64,000 bases of DNA, from the NCBI GenBank assembly GCA_038380795.1, contig CM076264.1, forward strand, positions 5,210,001 through 5,274,000, read 5' to 3'. Shown here piece after piece: positions 13,031 to 24,858 of the stretch. Position 1 is the first letter of the stretch. Every line of letters begins with the position of its first letter. Made by a program: the position numbers and the translations under genes. The DNA is from Pyrocephalus nanus (taxonomy: Eukaryota; Chordata; Aves; Passeriformes; Tyrannidae). The notes under the pieces are model-generated. The model did not search any database, was not told where the DNA came from, and saw only the letters and a list, made by a program, of their open reading frames with translations.

Positions 13031-14455
13031 GAAAAAAAACCCCACACCACCGGAGAAAAAGCCATGGCCTCTAAAAATGTTCACTTTCCCGATTCAACAG
13101 AAAGCCAAGGCAAAAATATTCTTCTTTCCCAAATAAAAACCCAGGACAACCGAAAGACATAGAAAGGGACCCTCAGACTCAGTTCATCAACCAGAGGCTA
13201 TTGCATGAGTAGGCAGGAGCTAGTGAGCTTCTCCCAGTGCTCTGAGCCACTGATCTGTACTGAACCATCTGCAAATCTGCATATAATTGTGGCTGTTCAA
13301 AGCTTAAGCCTCACCCAGAGATTTCTGAAAATTCTCAATCTCAAAAAAACAGCCAAAAAAGGAAAAAAAAAAAGGTAGAAGCCTAGAGCCAAAAGCTTGA
13401 CTTGCACTGAAAAGTTTGAGCTTCTTTCTGATGTATCTAAAAATGAATGTGGAAAAAATTACAACAAATAACTTTGATTATTTCACGTAAGTCAAGGATT
13501 ATATACACACATACTTATGAATCTCTCTTGCCTGGGCTAATGGAAATCTTTGGAGAACTTTAATTTAGCTGCTGTTAACAATCCTGCTACAACAGAGTCA
13601 AGTGCAAAGTGCATTATAAATAACGGAGCTGTTTATAACCTGAAGGGCAAATCCAAATCTCGTTTAATTTCCTTACCGCTGGCCATAAAACAGCCATTTT
13701 GGAATAGAAGCATGATGTGCAAACAGAGCAAATCCCTCACTTTTATCATCACATCAGAAGAAACCTGTCCCCTTTTCCAGCTTCGCTACCATTTTTGGAA
13801 GTGAGAGGAAATTTTATTCCTAGCGATGGAGAGGGACTCCCGACAGTCCAGAGCTCCCTGGGCTTAACAACAACAACAAGTCTCTTTCAGATTTCACAGA
13901 TGATTTGGTTTAGTATTTCTTGGCATTGGACACCCTGAGTGGTTGCTCATCACGTTACCTTTGCTAATTGGGAAGGCACCATGGCTGGTGGTGTTGGAGC
14001 TTTGCTGGCACTTGAGAGCAGGAGAACCCAAGGGACACAGCAGAGAAATCAACGCTTCCCTGACAAGGAGCTTGCTAAAAATAAGTCACATTCACAGAGA
14101 TCCAGGCCTAGTTGTGAATGATTCATGCCCATGGAAAGGGGCCAGGTTTGCTGGATGCATCAGGTCATTGCAATTAGCTCATGAGCTGCACTCCTCCTGC
14201 TGAACAGGGAAAATGTGCTCTGGAAAATGGAGATATGGGTGGAAATAATTTGATGCCATTTTAACTCTGAGAGACCATGGAATGTTCAGGATGTTTGATC
14301 TATAATCTACTGAGGGGTTTATAGACAGCCTTAGCACAAGTCTAGAAACCAAGAGTAAACCAGAAAATAGAACAGAAGATGACCCTTCATTACTGAATGT
14401 GTATTTAGTGTGTATCCTGCAAACAAACTTCAGACAAAGCATGGAAATCTTATTT

Positions 14456-14470
14456 AAAAAAAAAAAAAAA
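14456..14470. repeat. Poly(A) tract, 15 A
   Basis: Uninterrupted A run between TTATTT and GAAAACC. Confidence -1.
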
Positions 14471-15349
14471 GAAAACCTTGGGCCAAACTAGGACTGTGGA
14501 TGCTCCCTATGTCTAAAATAATTCCATTAACTTCTGTCTGGCTCAGTGGTTGCTAAAATTTCTTAAAATACTTCACCTATTTGCCAATTTATCAGTCATC
14601 ATTTTGGTAGCCAGACTTGTAACTTTTATTCTAGCTCAAGGATCTAACTTTTCTTCTTACTGGAGATCTTGTCGGACTACCTGACTGATGAGTAAATCTG
14701 TAATCAGTGCCTTTTAGCTGTGTGAAGGAAAGAGAAACATTACAATAATGCTGGAGGTTTAGTTAAAGATGATGATGTTAATTTGAAATCCCTGTCATTC
14801 TCTAGGTAAACTTTCAGAAGGACTTCTAAGGGAGGATCATTTTGTTATCCATTTGTTATGATCTGCCTTTGCAGGAATACTTAAGCCTAAACAGACTGGA
14901 TTAAGAACAGATTTCCAGCTTTTCTAAAGATTTTAGCAGTTTGCCACATATACAAGCAAAGCTGGAAAGAAAATAATCTGTAGGAGGTAAAATATAATTT
15001 TCAGCTTTTGTTTTCCATTATGCCTGTGATTAAACTATATTTAGGTGAAAATAGGGCCTTTTGTTCTCATGTGATGCCTCTGCAAGGTTGGTTGAGAGGG
15101 TTATTTAATAACAAATGGTACTGAAAAACAGCAAATGTAGCAAGAAAGAAAAAAGGCCTGTGAAAAGAAGGTGGAATTATCTGCAGAAGCATGTACTTCA
15201 AAGTTTACCTCAGTAGAAAAGGCCGTCAGTAACTTGTTATTAATAGGGATTTTGCATGTAGTTCGTGCCTTTACAATGAGAGAAGGAATCCATCTCTTTC
15301 TTGGAAACGTTTCATTTCTAAAACTTCCAAACTGCTTGGAGGAAGGGTG

Positions 15350-15384
15350 GAAATGGTTTGGGTTGAAAGGGACCTTAAAGAGAG
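15350..15384 (-). repeat. Possible short CR1 remnant
   Basis: AAATGGTTTGGGTTGAAAGG and GACCTTAAAGA match the CR1 3' end (minus orientation) over about 35 bases only. The flanking CACAGAATC terminus and downstream parts are not clear, so this is an eroded fragment or a chance match. Confidence -1.
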
Positions 15385-16187
15385 CCAACAAATTGCTATT
15401 GTTGCACTTTTTCATTCCTAAATCCCATATACATCCTTGTTCCCCAGGAGAAGGCAATATCAGTACAATAGACTAAAGAGTCTAGGGTACAATGTTCATT
15501 TGCACGTATTGGCACCTTTGAAGTGATTTTAAAACCCAAAGAAAATAAAACATAACAAATTAAGGATGCGAATATGTTTACTATATCCAATACATGATGC
15601 ACTGGTTTCTGTGTAATGATCTGCAGATGTCTGTTCATAATGCAGGTTAAATACAAATTAGGAACCTAGTAACTGTTTGCTTCTTGTGTGCAACCTGCTT
15701 GCAATTTCTAAACAATGTACAGTAAAATTATGCTGGGTAAAATCCTGATCCCTGTAAGTGTGGCTGCTGAACCCCAACAGATTCTGTTAATTCCTGAAAA
15801 CAGCCTGAAATGTGTTTGAATAAAACCCTGGGCTCTGCAGAGACATTTATATCACCTCTGCCGATGTGAGAAGAATGACAGGATTAGTAATAGCAAACCC
15901 AAACAACATGCATCAGTATTTGACAGCTACTCTGTTAACTCAGGTCACACATGCAGCAAGAGTTCAGGCAGTATTTCAAAGGAATAACTATTTGAAAGCC
16001 AAGGCTCCTCTCGGTCCAGACCCATTCGTGGGAGAGACAATTAGACACGAGAGACAGAGCCTACGGCCCCTAAAAGTGCAGGAGCAGCCGGTGACCCGCT
16101 GTCACTGACCGTGCACAGACACTGCTCTCTGTCTTCCTTCTGGGCTGAAGCAGCAGCAGCTGCTTTGTGGTGCGGAAAACTCTGAGG

Positions 16188-16470
16188 ATAGAATCACAGA
16201 ATCAAAGAATGATTCATGTTGGAAGGGATCTTAAAGATCATCTAGCTCCTAGCAGGGACACCTTCCCCTGGTACGGGTCACACCAAACCACATTGCTCCA
16301 ATCCACTTGAACACTTTCAGGGTTGTGGCATCCATGGCTTCTCTAGGAAACCTGTTCCACTGCCTCATCACCCTCACAGTAAAGAATTTCTTTCTAATAT
16401 CTAATCTAAACTTACCCTCTGTCAGTTTAAAGCCATTCCCCCTTGTCCTGTCACTGGGATGCCTTTTTAA
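16188..16470 (-). repeat. CR1 LINE fragment, 3' end
   Basis: The copy starts ATAGAATCACAGAATC and GTTGGAAGGGATCTTAAAGA. It continues through CCTGTTCCACTGCCTCATC, CCCTCACAGTAAAGAATTTC, CTAATATCTAATCTAAAC and CAGTTTAAAGCCATTCCCCC to TTGTCCTGTCACT. It is about 280 bp in minus orientation. A small internal deletion removes part of the usual ATCTAGTTCCAACCCCCCTG segment. Confidence -1.
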
Positions 16471-19400
16471 AACATATAGATTTGTTTGATGTTATTAAAC
16501 AGCTACTCCAAGGCACTAAGGTACCAGCATCTGATCAGGATGTCTTAAAACAGAGTGATTAGAAGGAATAATCACAGCACAGAGTTTGTAGAATGGCTAA
16601 TGTCTTGAACTGAGCTGTGCTGGAGAAACTGGAAATAGGGCTATAATAATGTTTTATACTGTACTTATTTTTATGATCCCTGCATAGCATATTGGAAGCA
16701 GCTGTGACATTTTTGAACATGGGGAAAATGTGATGGACCTATTTATTAAAGGGGGTTAAGAGCCCCAGGTGGTCTGGAGATTTAAAGACCAGGAAATACC
16801 AGAGACAAATGGGAAAACAGGATGATCTAAGCCATACCAGTTGAAATAGATTTTGATGATAAGGCACAGTTATATATCTTACAATCTGAGATGGATATGT
16901 CATGGTAGGCACAGCATTACTGAATGGTTTTAGGAATGATAATTACATAGCCTTCTTCCCAGAAATTAATTATATGCCCTCTCCACATAAATTCAGCCAG
17001 TCCTATACACTGCTGGAAAACCTGCAATATTTTTAAAAGCACAGAAATACCCAGGATTTTTATATTCCACAGTTATGTAGTCATAATAATTCATAGACTT
17101 CATATAAGAGTGTTTCCTTGCCTGGAACTGAACCCTGCAGAGTCTCAGCACATTTAGATCAACACAAAAGCAAGGAGCCAGATTCTGCCTTCACATAATA
17201 CACGGATGTTGATGCTTAATACAGAAAATTAGGCTTTCCTCTTTCTATCAATCATATTCTGTGGGAAACACACATGAAAGAGGGAGGCTTTTAAAATGTG
17301 TCTTAGTCCATCATTCATTTGTATCTCATCTTGCTCTGGAAGCCTATGAGTTTTGCCATATTACTGGACTTTATCCAGCCTGGTAACACAATTCCATCAT
17401 TTGAACTTTTTACTCAGAGAACTACTTCACAAGACGACTGTGAATACCTAAAGAGAACTTACAGGTAATCTCCACATATTTTGGTGGAAACAAAGCCAAG
17501 TGAAAACTGCTGCAGACCCTGCACAGGTCAGCTGATTTCAGAGCTCGTTTTGCAGCGCCACGGCATCATGCTGAATTTTATGCTGTTTAGACTCCGTTGA
17601 ACTCAGTCAGGTGTTGTGGGTCAATACCAACAGAAAGACCAGTGTTTGGCCAAGATGAAGGCAGCGGGAAAGCTGCCACTCACTTCAATGGGGCCACGGT
17701 TCCACCACAAATATCTTCACTGCCCACGCAGGCATAACGATGCCACACAACTCTCAGGCTGTAGCCTGCCTCGTGGGCATGTCTGCTGCTAACTCTTTCT
17801 TTGTTTGCAAACAGACTCAGAGCAGAATCACCTACACAAGTTTTCACTGAGTGGGTCAGCAACAGACCATTATCACTCCCACGTGTTTTAGGTATCAATG
17901 GAAGGTGACACACTTGGGATGTCCAGCCAGTTACTCATGCTTGTACTCTCTGGAAACAGCAATACATGACTGGGAGCTGATAAATAAAGCCCTGTTACGG
18001 TGGAGTGAGTCTGCTCAAAATGCAGAATTTCCATTTGGCCAGGAAAGCCTGGGAGTTTCAGCTCCTAGTGAGAATGAGAAGAGGAGCCCCTGATATTGCT
18101 CCATGTCAGACAATCAAAACCTTGTGAAATCCTGGAAAAAAACCACCCATCTTGTAAAAAAGGATGACTACAGCTCAGTAGTGGTGAGGGAACAACTATT
18201 AGAACTATGCATTTTGTTAGTCAGACTCAGGTAACTTCTCTTTGCCTGAAGATAAAAGTACAGGTTCCTCCTGTTTTTAGCAATTCAGTACTATGGAGCT
18301 AAGAACAATAACAACACAATCTTCAGCAATAAAAAACCCAAAATATGCCCTAATTTCTCTATAGGCTTGTGCAGTCTAAACCTATACCATACCTGCTGCA
18401 GAAAAAGGAAAGCCCATTGCTACAAGAAATGTATTTTACAGATCCAAAATTCTGTCACCTAAGCCTGGGGTAAGCAAGGCCAGTAGTGCTGAGTAGGTTG
18501 AATGTAAAGCTAAATTTAAAGTTTCCCAGGAGATTAGAATGACATGTGGAAGGCTCTGTAATATTATTTATTATTTAAAGCAATATATTTTCATTCTGGA
18601 CATCATTCCTTTGGGATATGTACTGCTGGCTAGCTACACAGATTGCAGCTGGATGCTGCCACTTCAAAATATCCATGCACTTTGAGCCAGTAAAAATGCA
18701 ATCATCCAAAGAGTGTCTTGTATGATGCTAGGAATCTAAGTCATGACTTAGATTTGCAGGCCAACATAAACAAAAGTACCATGTATCAACTGCAGATGAA
18801 AATGACAAATATTTCCATTTGCTTAACTTTATTCGCTTTTAAGGGTTAGGGATATAAACCTGATTAAAACAAAAGGTAACTGAGGGCTACTGGATGATTT
18901 CTTCAAAATGTGGAGCAGTATTTTCTCTGAGTTTTTCTGTAATTCAGGGGAACTATGAGGAGTCAGGGCCCTTTGCCCACTCATAACTCTTTGCATCTGC
19001 TGTTAACCAATTCATTTGCAGTTTTCAAATAAACTGCAGCTAAATATGGACCAAAAGTTTTCACCTGCTTTGATGTAACCATGCTGGGTCCTTGGTCTCA
19101 TGCTAGATCCATCAGTTAGAAATTGCAGTCCTACTGTCTGTTTATGGCTTCTGATTTACATCTGAAAGTAAACAACCACTCTGGATTTTACAGTGCAAAA
19201 GTTTATAGTGCAACTATAAACTCTGAAGTTTATAGTGCAAAAATCTTACACTCCCCTACATCTATGAACATCTATGTCCACAAAACCTAGTGGTAAATAG
19301 AAGGAAAATGATGGCTTTTCCTTTGACCTCCAAGGTCTTGAATCACATCAAGTTTTTTCCCTCAGAGCCATTGGACTGTAAATACTTGCACAACTCGCAA

Positions 19401-19751
19401 GGCAGAAAATACATTTAAGGTAAACCCACATTCCAGAGCCAGAAAACATAAAAATACTCAGACTTTTATTTTGTGACTGTCATTGGTAACTGTAGAAGAT
19501 TCGTATGTGTTATAGGTCTTGACTACAACTGGGTATTGTCCTTTTCTTATAATCTGATAATTTATGGTACAATTGCAATAGTCAGTAAAGTGGTGTCTTT
19601 CTGTGAAGTTTAACACCTGACAAAACAGCTTCAAGAGCTGCTTTGGATCTAAATCCAATATAAACAACACAGACTGCCATTTAATGCTTAGAAACATTTA
19701 CACCACAAACATTAACAATGAAGTCCTTTCACTCCCCTTTGGACGTTGCTT

Positions 19752-19767
19752 AAAAAAAAAAAAAAAA
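19752..19767. repeat. Poly(A) tract, 16 A
   Basis: A run after GGACGTTGCTT; it faces the poly(T) tract at 19850. Confidence -1.
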
Positions 19768-19849
19768 GATTATTTTGATGTTCCTGAAAGTGATAGAAAT
19801 AATTTGCAACTTAAGACACTTGTTCAAGATCAGTCTTTGTATTCAATGA

Positions 19850-19867
19850 TTTTTTTTTTTTTTTTTT
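19850..19867. repeat. Poly(T) tract, 18 T
   Basis: T run after TTCAATGA and before GGAGG. Confidence -1.
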
Positions 19868-21516
19868 GGAGGAGCCAGTTTTCGTGACTACCCTCTTCTT
19901 TTGGTACAGCACTTTGGAATATTAGCTTTTGATCAACTTTCAATAATACCTTTTTTTTTTTAATTACCCTTCCCAATTTAATTGTCACAAATATCTAGAA
20001 CTCTACAAGTAGGTGAAAAATGCAGAATCACTTGCACTGTAATTTTAATTTTTCTCCAGTTTTTGTGTTTATGTATCATAAACCAATAGAGTCTGATTGC
20101 CAACTCTTACATATATCTTCCAAATATTTTCCATACTTAACTACTGATACAGAGTTCCTCCATCATTGCCTCTGCTCAAACCTCTGAAATATAACTTTTA
20201 CCAATGGGTGAGAGGAGAAGAAGGTATAATTCCCTTTGCTGACTGATTAAATACCATTTCCAAATAATTTTCTTAATAAAATGAACGATTATGAACCCAA
20301 ACTTTGTTTACCACGATAATTCTGTAATATTTGTCTTAAATTTCAGCCATTTCTCTCCTTAAATTGAGGAGCTGAGGAAAGGGGTTTCCACAGGAGAGCA
20401 ATTCAGGCATACCCAGACATGAATAATCTAAAAGCCAGCACAATAAGTATCGTTCAGTTCTGACTTTGACCAATTTTAAGGTATTTAGTTGTGGAACTTG
20501 TTCAACTACTGGAATACCAATCCATCTACAAGTTCACCACCTGTTAGGCTATCTCTGAATGGAGGCTGGTGTGGAAGACAGCATGGGTTAAAGGAGCTTA
20601 ACCAGCAGAAAAGCAAATAATAACCAGCAGATTTTATTTCTATAAACACAGATTAGTGCCAATGGATGACTTCACGTCTATGGAAAAGTTTAAATATTCT
20701 TGTCCAAATTAAGCCTTGGAGATTTTATTTGAAGTGATGTTTTCTAAAACATTTAGGAGGGCAACCGGAGTTGTGCCATGGGTGGGATAAAAAATCCTGA
20801 GCAGAAGCAAAAGTAGAATGCTGACCATCTCAAAGCAGGGCAAGGCACGTCAGCAATACTGAGGTTTGTGGTTGAATGCCAAGACCTGTCTCTCAGACAC
20901 CATCAGCCCAACTTTTACACTAGACAAAGCAGTGAAGTTTAAATGCCTTATTTCCCCATTAGCTACATCTCTCAGTTTGCTGTGAGGATGAGGAAACCAT
21001 GCTGGGACACAGATCTTAAACTTATGGCAGTTTCCCTGGAGAGGCAGACTTCTTCCTCATGTTCAGGTGGACCTTCCTGTGCATCAGATTCTGCCTGTTG
21101 ACTCTTGTCCTGATGTTTAGCACCACCAAGAAGAGTCTGGCTCTGTCCTCTTTACACCATCCCTTTGGATACCTGTGTACTTTAAAGACCTACAGCTCCA
21201 GGACAGCCCACAAGTCCCCCTTTCCCTAAGGCACTGCTCCCTTTCATGGAGAATTCCAAAATGTTTGGGTTTAGGTTTGGATTGGAACAGCATCAAAATG
21301 GTCAGACTCAAAATTCCACCCCCCAAAAGAGGATTGTGTTTTTTGGTCCCACCCAAGATCAACAGCTGGGAGTCAGCTGTGGCTGCCTGGGATGTTCACT
21401 GGTGGATTCACCCAGGCCGGCAGCCCTGCTGAGAGCTGATTCTGAGGAAAAGCCCAAAGAAAGATGGGGCAGATCAGGAAGGAAAAGCTGGCAGAAATTG
21501 AGATGTCTTTCTTAAC

Positions 21517-21536
21517 TTTTTTTTTTTTTTTTTTTT
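21517..21536. repeat. Poly(T) tract, 20 T
   Basis: T run between CTTAAC and AATTTATTACC. Confidence -1.
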
Positions 21537-21657
21537 AATTTATTACCCTTCCTAATAAGAAAAACACATTACTTCAGCAAAAGAGCTCCATATCAGCTAC
21601 TGAGTCCCCTCTGCCTAGGCAGCCAGAGTGCAAATTCAAGAACTACAGTTCCTTCCC

Positions 21658-21688
21658 ACACATCCTCCCCCAGAACATCCTCCCCCAA
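21658..21688. repeat. Short tandem repeat of ACATCCTCCCCC
   Basis: ACATCCTCCCCC occurs twice, separated by AGA, inside a C-rich stretch. Confidence -1.
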
Positions 21689-24487
21689 ATCTGAATGCAT
21701 TCAAACTAGGAATGCAATTCAGGCAAAATACAACTTCTTGGTATCTGTTCCACTCTCAGAAAGAGAGGTTAATCCTCCTTTCCCCCAAGCTATTTTATCC
21801 TCTAAGCTTCTTATCACCTTCTACACCATCCACAATACGAAGACACAGTTTTTGTACATTTCTAAAGTTTGCTGCTGCCAGTGCTGTCAGAAGGTTGTAT
21901 TATTACAGGAATGAAATTTGCCTCTAAAACCTAAGGAAGGAAATACTGAAATAATCTAGAAAAAGATGCTGTGCCGTCATAACTACTGTCCTTATTTTTA
22001 GAAGTGTTTTATAGAATAATAAAGGAAGTAAGTTTAAATCTATACACAAACTTTCTTGGGAGTTCTTTTCACCAGAAGAGAAAATTCAGTTCTCAGGAAA
22101 CAGCTACGACTTTATTGCATGGAGAATTAAATGCGTAATTTATTTCTTTTAGTGTTTTTTTTTTCTCATTTTAGTGTCTTCTTTTCAGCATCTAACAAAG
22201 AAAACTCTTTTAAATTAGGCATAATGTGTGGCAAGGAAGGAAGGAAGTTTTGGGGGGCTTTTTTTTTAAGTAAAAGAAACCACAAAATGGAGACTTCAAA
22301 TACCTGGAGCCATGCAAGAAGTTCAAGACAGCACATGCCCATCCATGATAACCACAGATTCCTTATATGAATATGCACCAACAGAGTGAGACTCAATTAC
22401 ACAATAGCTTTTCCTGGCACTGAAGGAGTCAGCTGTACCTGCTTTTCAGAAATCTGAAGCTTGCAGCCAGGTTAATGAGATCTACTCTTTGTCAGGAGCA
22501 ATAGGAAAAAAAAAGTAGAGTTAAATTCCAGCTTTAGTAGTAGAGGCAGTATTGGAGCCTTCAACATTCTAGTTCTAAATGATGAAGACAAAGCAGTCTA
22601 TTTTGTTTGTGAAAACTGAATCTGAAAAATATTCCCAGTCATCATTTTAGAATCAGAACGAAGATGCAAATACTAGGAACCATTCAAACTGAAGGTACTT
22701 GTGTAACCTGGAGAAATGGGCTGCACACACACTGAATTCAGCTTAAGAGTGACACTGGGAGGCAGACCTGCATGTGGGACCAAACCAAAGCCCCAGGTGG
22801 AAACTTCTCCAAGGCTGTGTACGAATCAAACTGGGGAGGACGACCTACGTCCTGATTTCTAGGCCCATAAGAATGTCATTGCTTTCATCAATAGGTTATT
22901 ACATCATCTGCAATCTGCCTTCACCGTGTCTTTTCCCCCAAACCAGCCCTACTCCCCATAAGGTAGCCCATCAAGAAGTTGCCTCAAGTACATTATGCTC
23001 AGCTACCACCTCTGTACTGATCAGGAAGGCTCAGAAACGTCATTCTTGGTGGCACACAGGTTTTCTGCTGCCAGCATCACTGGAGGACAACTCTGCTGTG
23101 CAAAGGAACTCCGTGCTGTCACTAGGGTTCAGCAGTTTAATGGCACCCTTTCATGTTCAAAGGCACTGCCAGCATCTGCCAGGGGAGAAACCATCTTACC
23201 TTTGCAATCCATCCCTGCCACCTGATCCTGGGCTATGACGAATGAAAACATGACCTCTTTAATTTGCTTATCATATGAGACAGAGCAGCTGTCTCATGTA
23301 TTTAGGACTTGTTTATACTATCTAAATTAATCTAAATCTAATTAAAAGTACTTTGGGTTGAAAAATAATTACCGCAGAAATTAAAGCTGACGGATGCAGT
23401 GATAATATTCTGGCAAAATGAAAACGCATTATCCGTATGATTTATACAAGAACTGGAGTACATGGTGGGCAATAACATAAAACACTTGTCCAGCAGAATA
23501 AATATTTCTGCAAAAAGAAGGTCATGGCAGTTTCTCCAAATGATGGTGCTGTGCAGATAATTTTCTAGTTTTACTTCTGCACTATAAGAATTGCCTGACA
23601 TAGATTGGATCAACATTCGAGGCGGGTTTCATGATAAGGGCAGTTTTCAGAAGAAATTATCTTCTCTGCTCAGCAAAGCAGCAGACGGGTCAGGTTCCTT
23701 GTGAAGCCAGAACAAACAACAAATGGAGCTCCCAGAGTCTGGGAAAATGAATTATCCCGTCTCCAAGGTGGAACTGCTTTCCCTGCACAAACAGCCAATC
23801 TTTACCACAACTGAAAGGCGATTTTACTGGGGAAATCAAGGAAGAAATGGGAAATAAGCTTGGGAATTGGCAGCAAAACCATTATTTCTCTATTCCCTGC
23901 CATCCTTACTATAGTTGTTCCCTAGAAGGGGTGGAGACCACACCAGGTGGAGCCTGGACTCCTGGTCCTGGTGCCCAGAAAGAGCTTCCTGCTGTCCCTA
24001 TGGAAAGCTGCCTGGAGCTGCCCTTGTGGTGTCCCACCTGGGGGGTCGGGGGGCCCTGGATGGAGCCTGTAGGCATCTTCTCTGTGGGCAGCTGCTGTGT
24101 GTAGCATTGGCTTTACGTGGCGTTTCCTCAGCTGCAAAAGGCTCTAAACTTGGCCAGGGTGAGCCACTGAACCTGACACATCTGGAGAAAGGTTTATATT
24201 ATTTGCCATGGTGATGCAGTTCTGTTACTGACACACCAAAACCACATGTAATTTTCATTCCCTCTCTCTGCACCAGTGGCAGTGGCCCTGGCCATCCACA
24301 TGAACCTGATCACAGAACCCCACCATTGTGAGTGGGACTGACAGGCTGACCCAAGGCAAGGATCAACTGCCAGGGACAGCTGACAGGGAGGAGTTATTCC
24401 TGCTCGGTGACATTGGAGCCCTGCCATCTCATCACTAATCCTCCTCCTTCACCCTCACACTTCCTCGTCAGCTCAGCAGTGGATTAT

Positions 24488-24528
24488 TCTTTTTTTTCTT
24501 TTTATTCTTTTTCTTTTCTTTTCTTTCC
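24488..24528. repeat. Polypyrimidine (TTTTC)n tract
   Basis: T-rich run with regular single C, CTTTTCTTTTCTTTCC at its end; no purine except one A. Confidence -1.
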
Positions 24529-24820
24529 TATTTTATCTCCACTGTGCTTGTTCCACAGCTATCATCTTAACTAATTTCTGCCTTTATATAATTTTATAAA
24601 ATTAGCCTATTTGCCAGGTTATCTAGGAAATGCCAAACTTTCTACACCACAGAAACCTCTTTTTTATTTTCTACTTGTACATAATTTTTTTTTGTTTTAC
24701 ATTAAGTTTTGAAGTCCTGCCCTTATTTATTTTTCAGAGAAACACCCAGATGAGCGTATTTGAAGGACATTACAGAGCTAGACAGGTAGAAACAAACTAG
24801 AAATGAAAAATATAAGGAAC

Positions 24821-24858
24821 TGTAAATAAATGCAGAACATGTAAATAAATACAGAATG
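24821..24858. repeat. 19-bp tandem duplication
   Basis: TGTAAATAAAT followed by GCAGAA or ACAGAA recurs at a 19-base period, two units. Confidence -1.

Larger units (their letters stand above)
6663..16187. other. Intergenic DNA, repeat-poor
   Basis: About 9.5 kb almost free of recognisable retroposons (only a doubtful CR1 scrap at 15350). It contains simple repeats, a 27-bp tandem duplication (8786..8839) and a hairpin at 10934..10963. The longest frame (10407..10838, 143 codons, plus) has no recognisable domain and no splice or promoter context, so it is not called a gene. Confidence -1.

Noticed and set aside
16307..16489. 60-codon plus-strand frame
   Set aside because: It lies within a CR1 fragment and shows the same antisense peptide pattern.
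22774..23238. 154-codon plus-strand frame
   Set aside because: No recognisable domain; an overlapping second frame is also open, which suggests chance.
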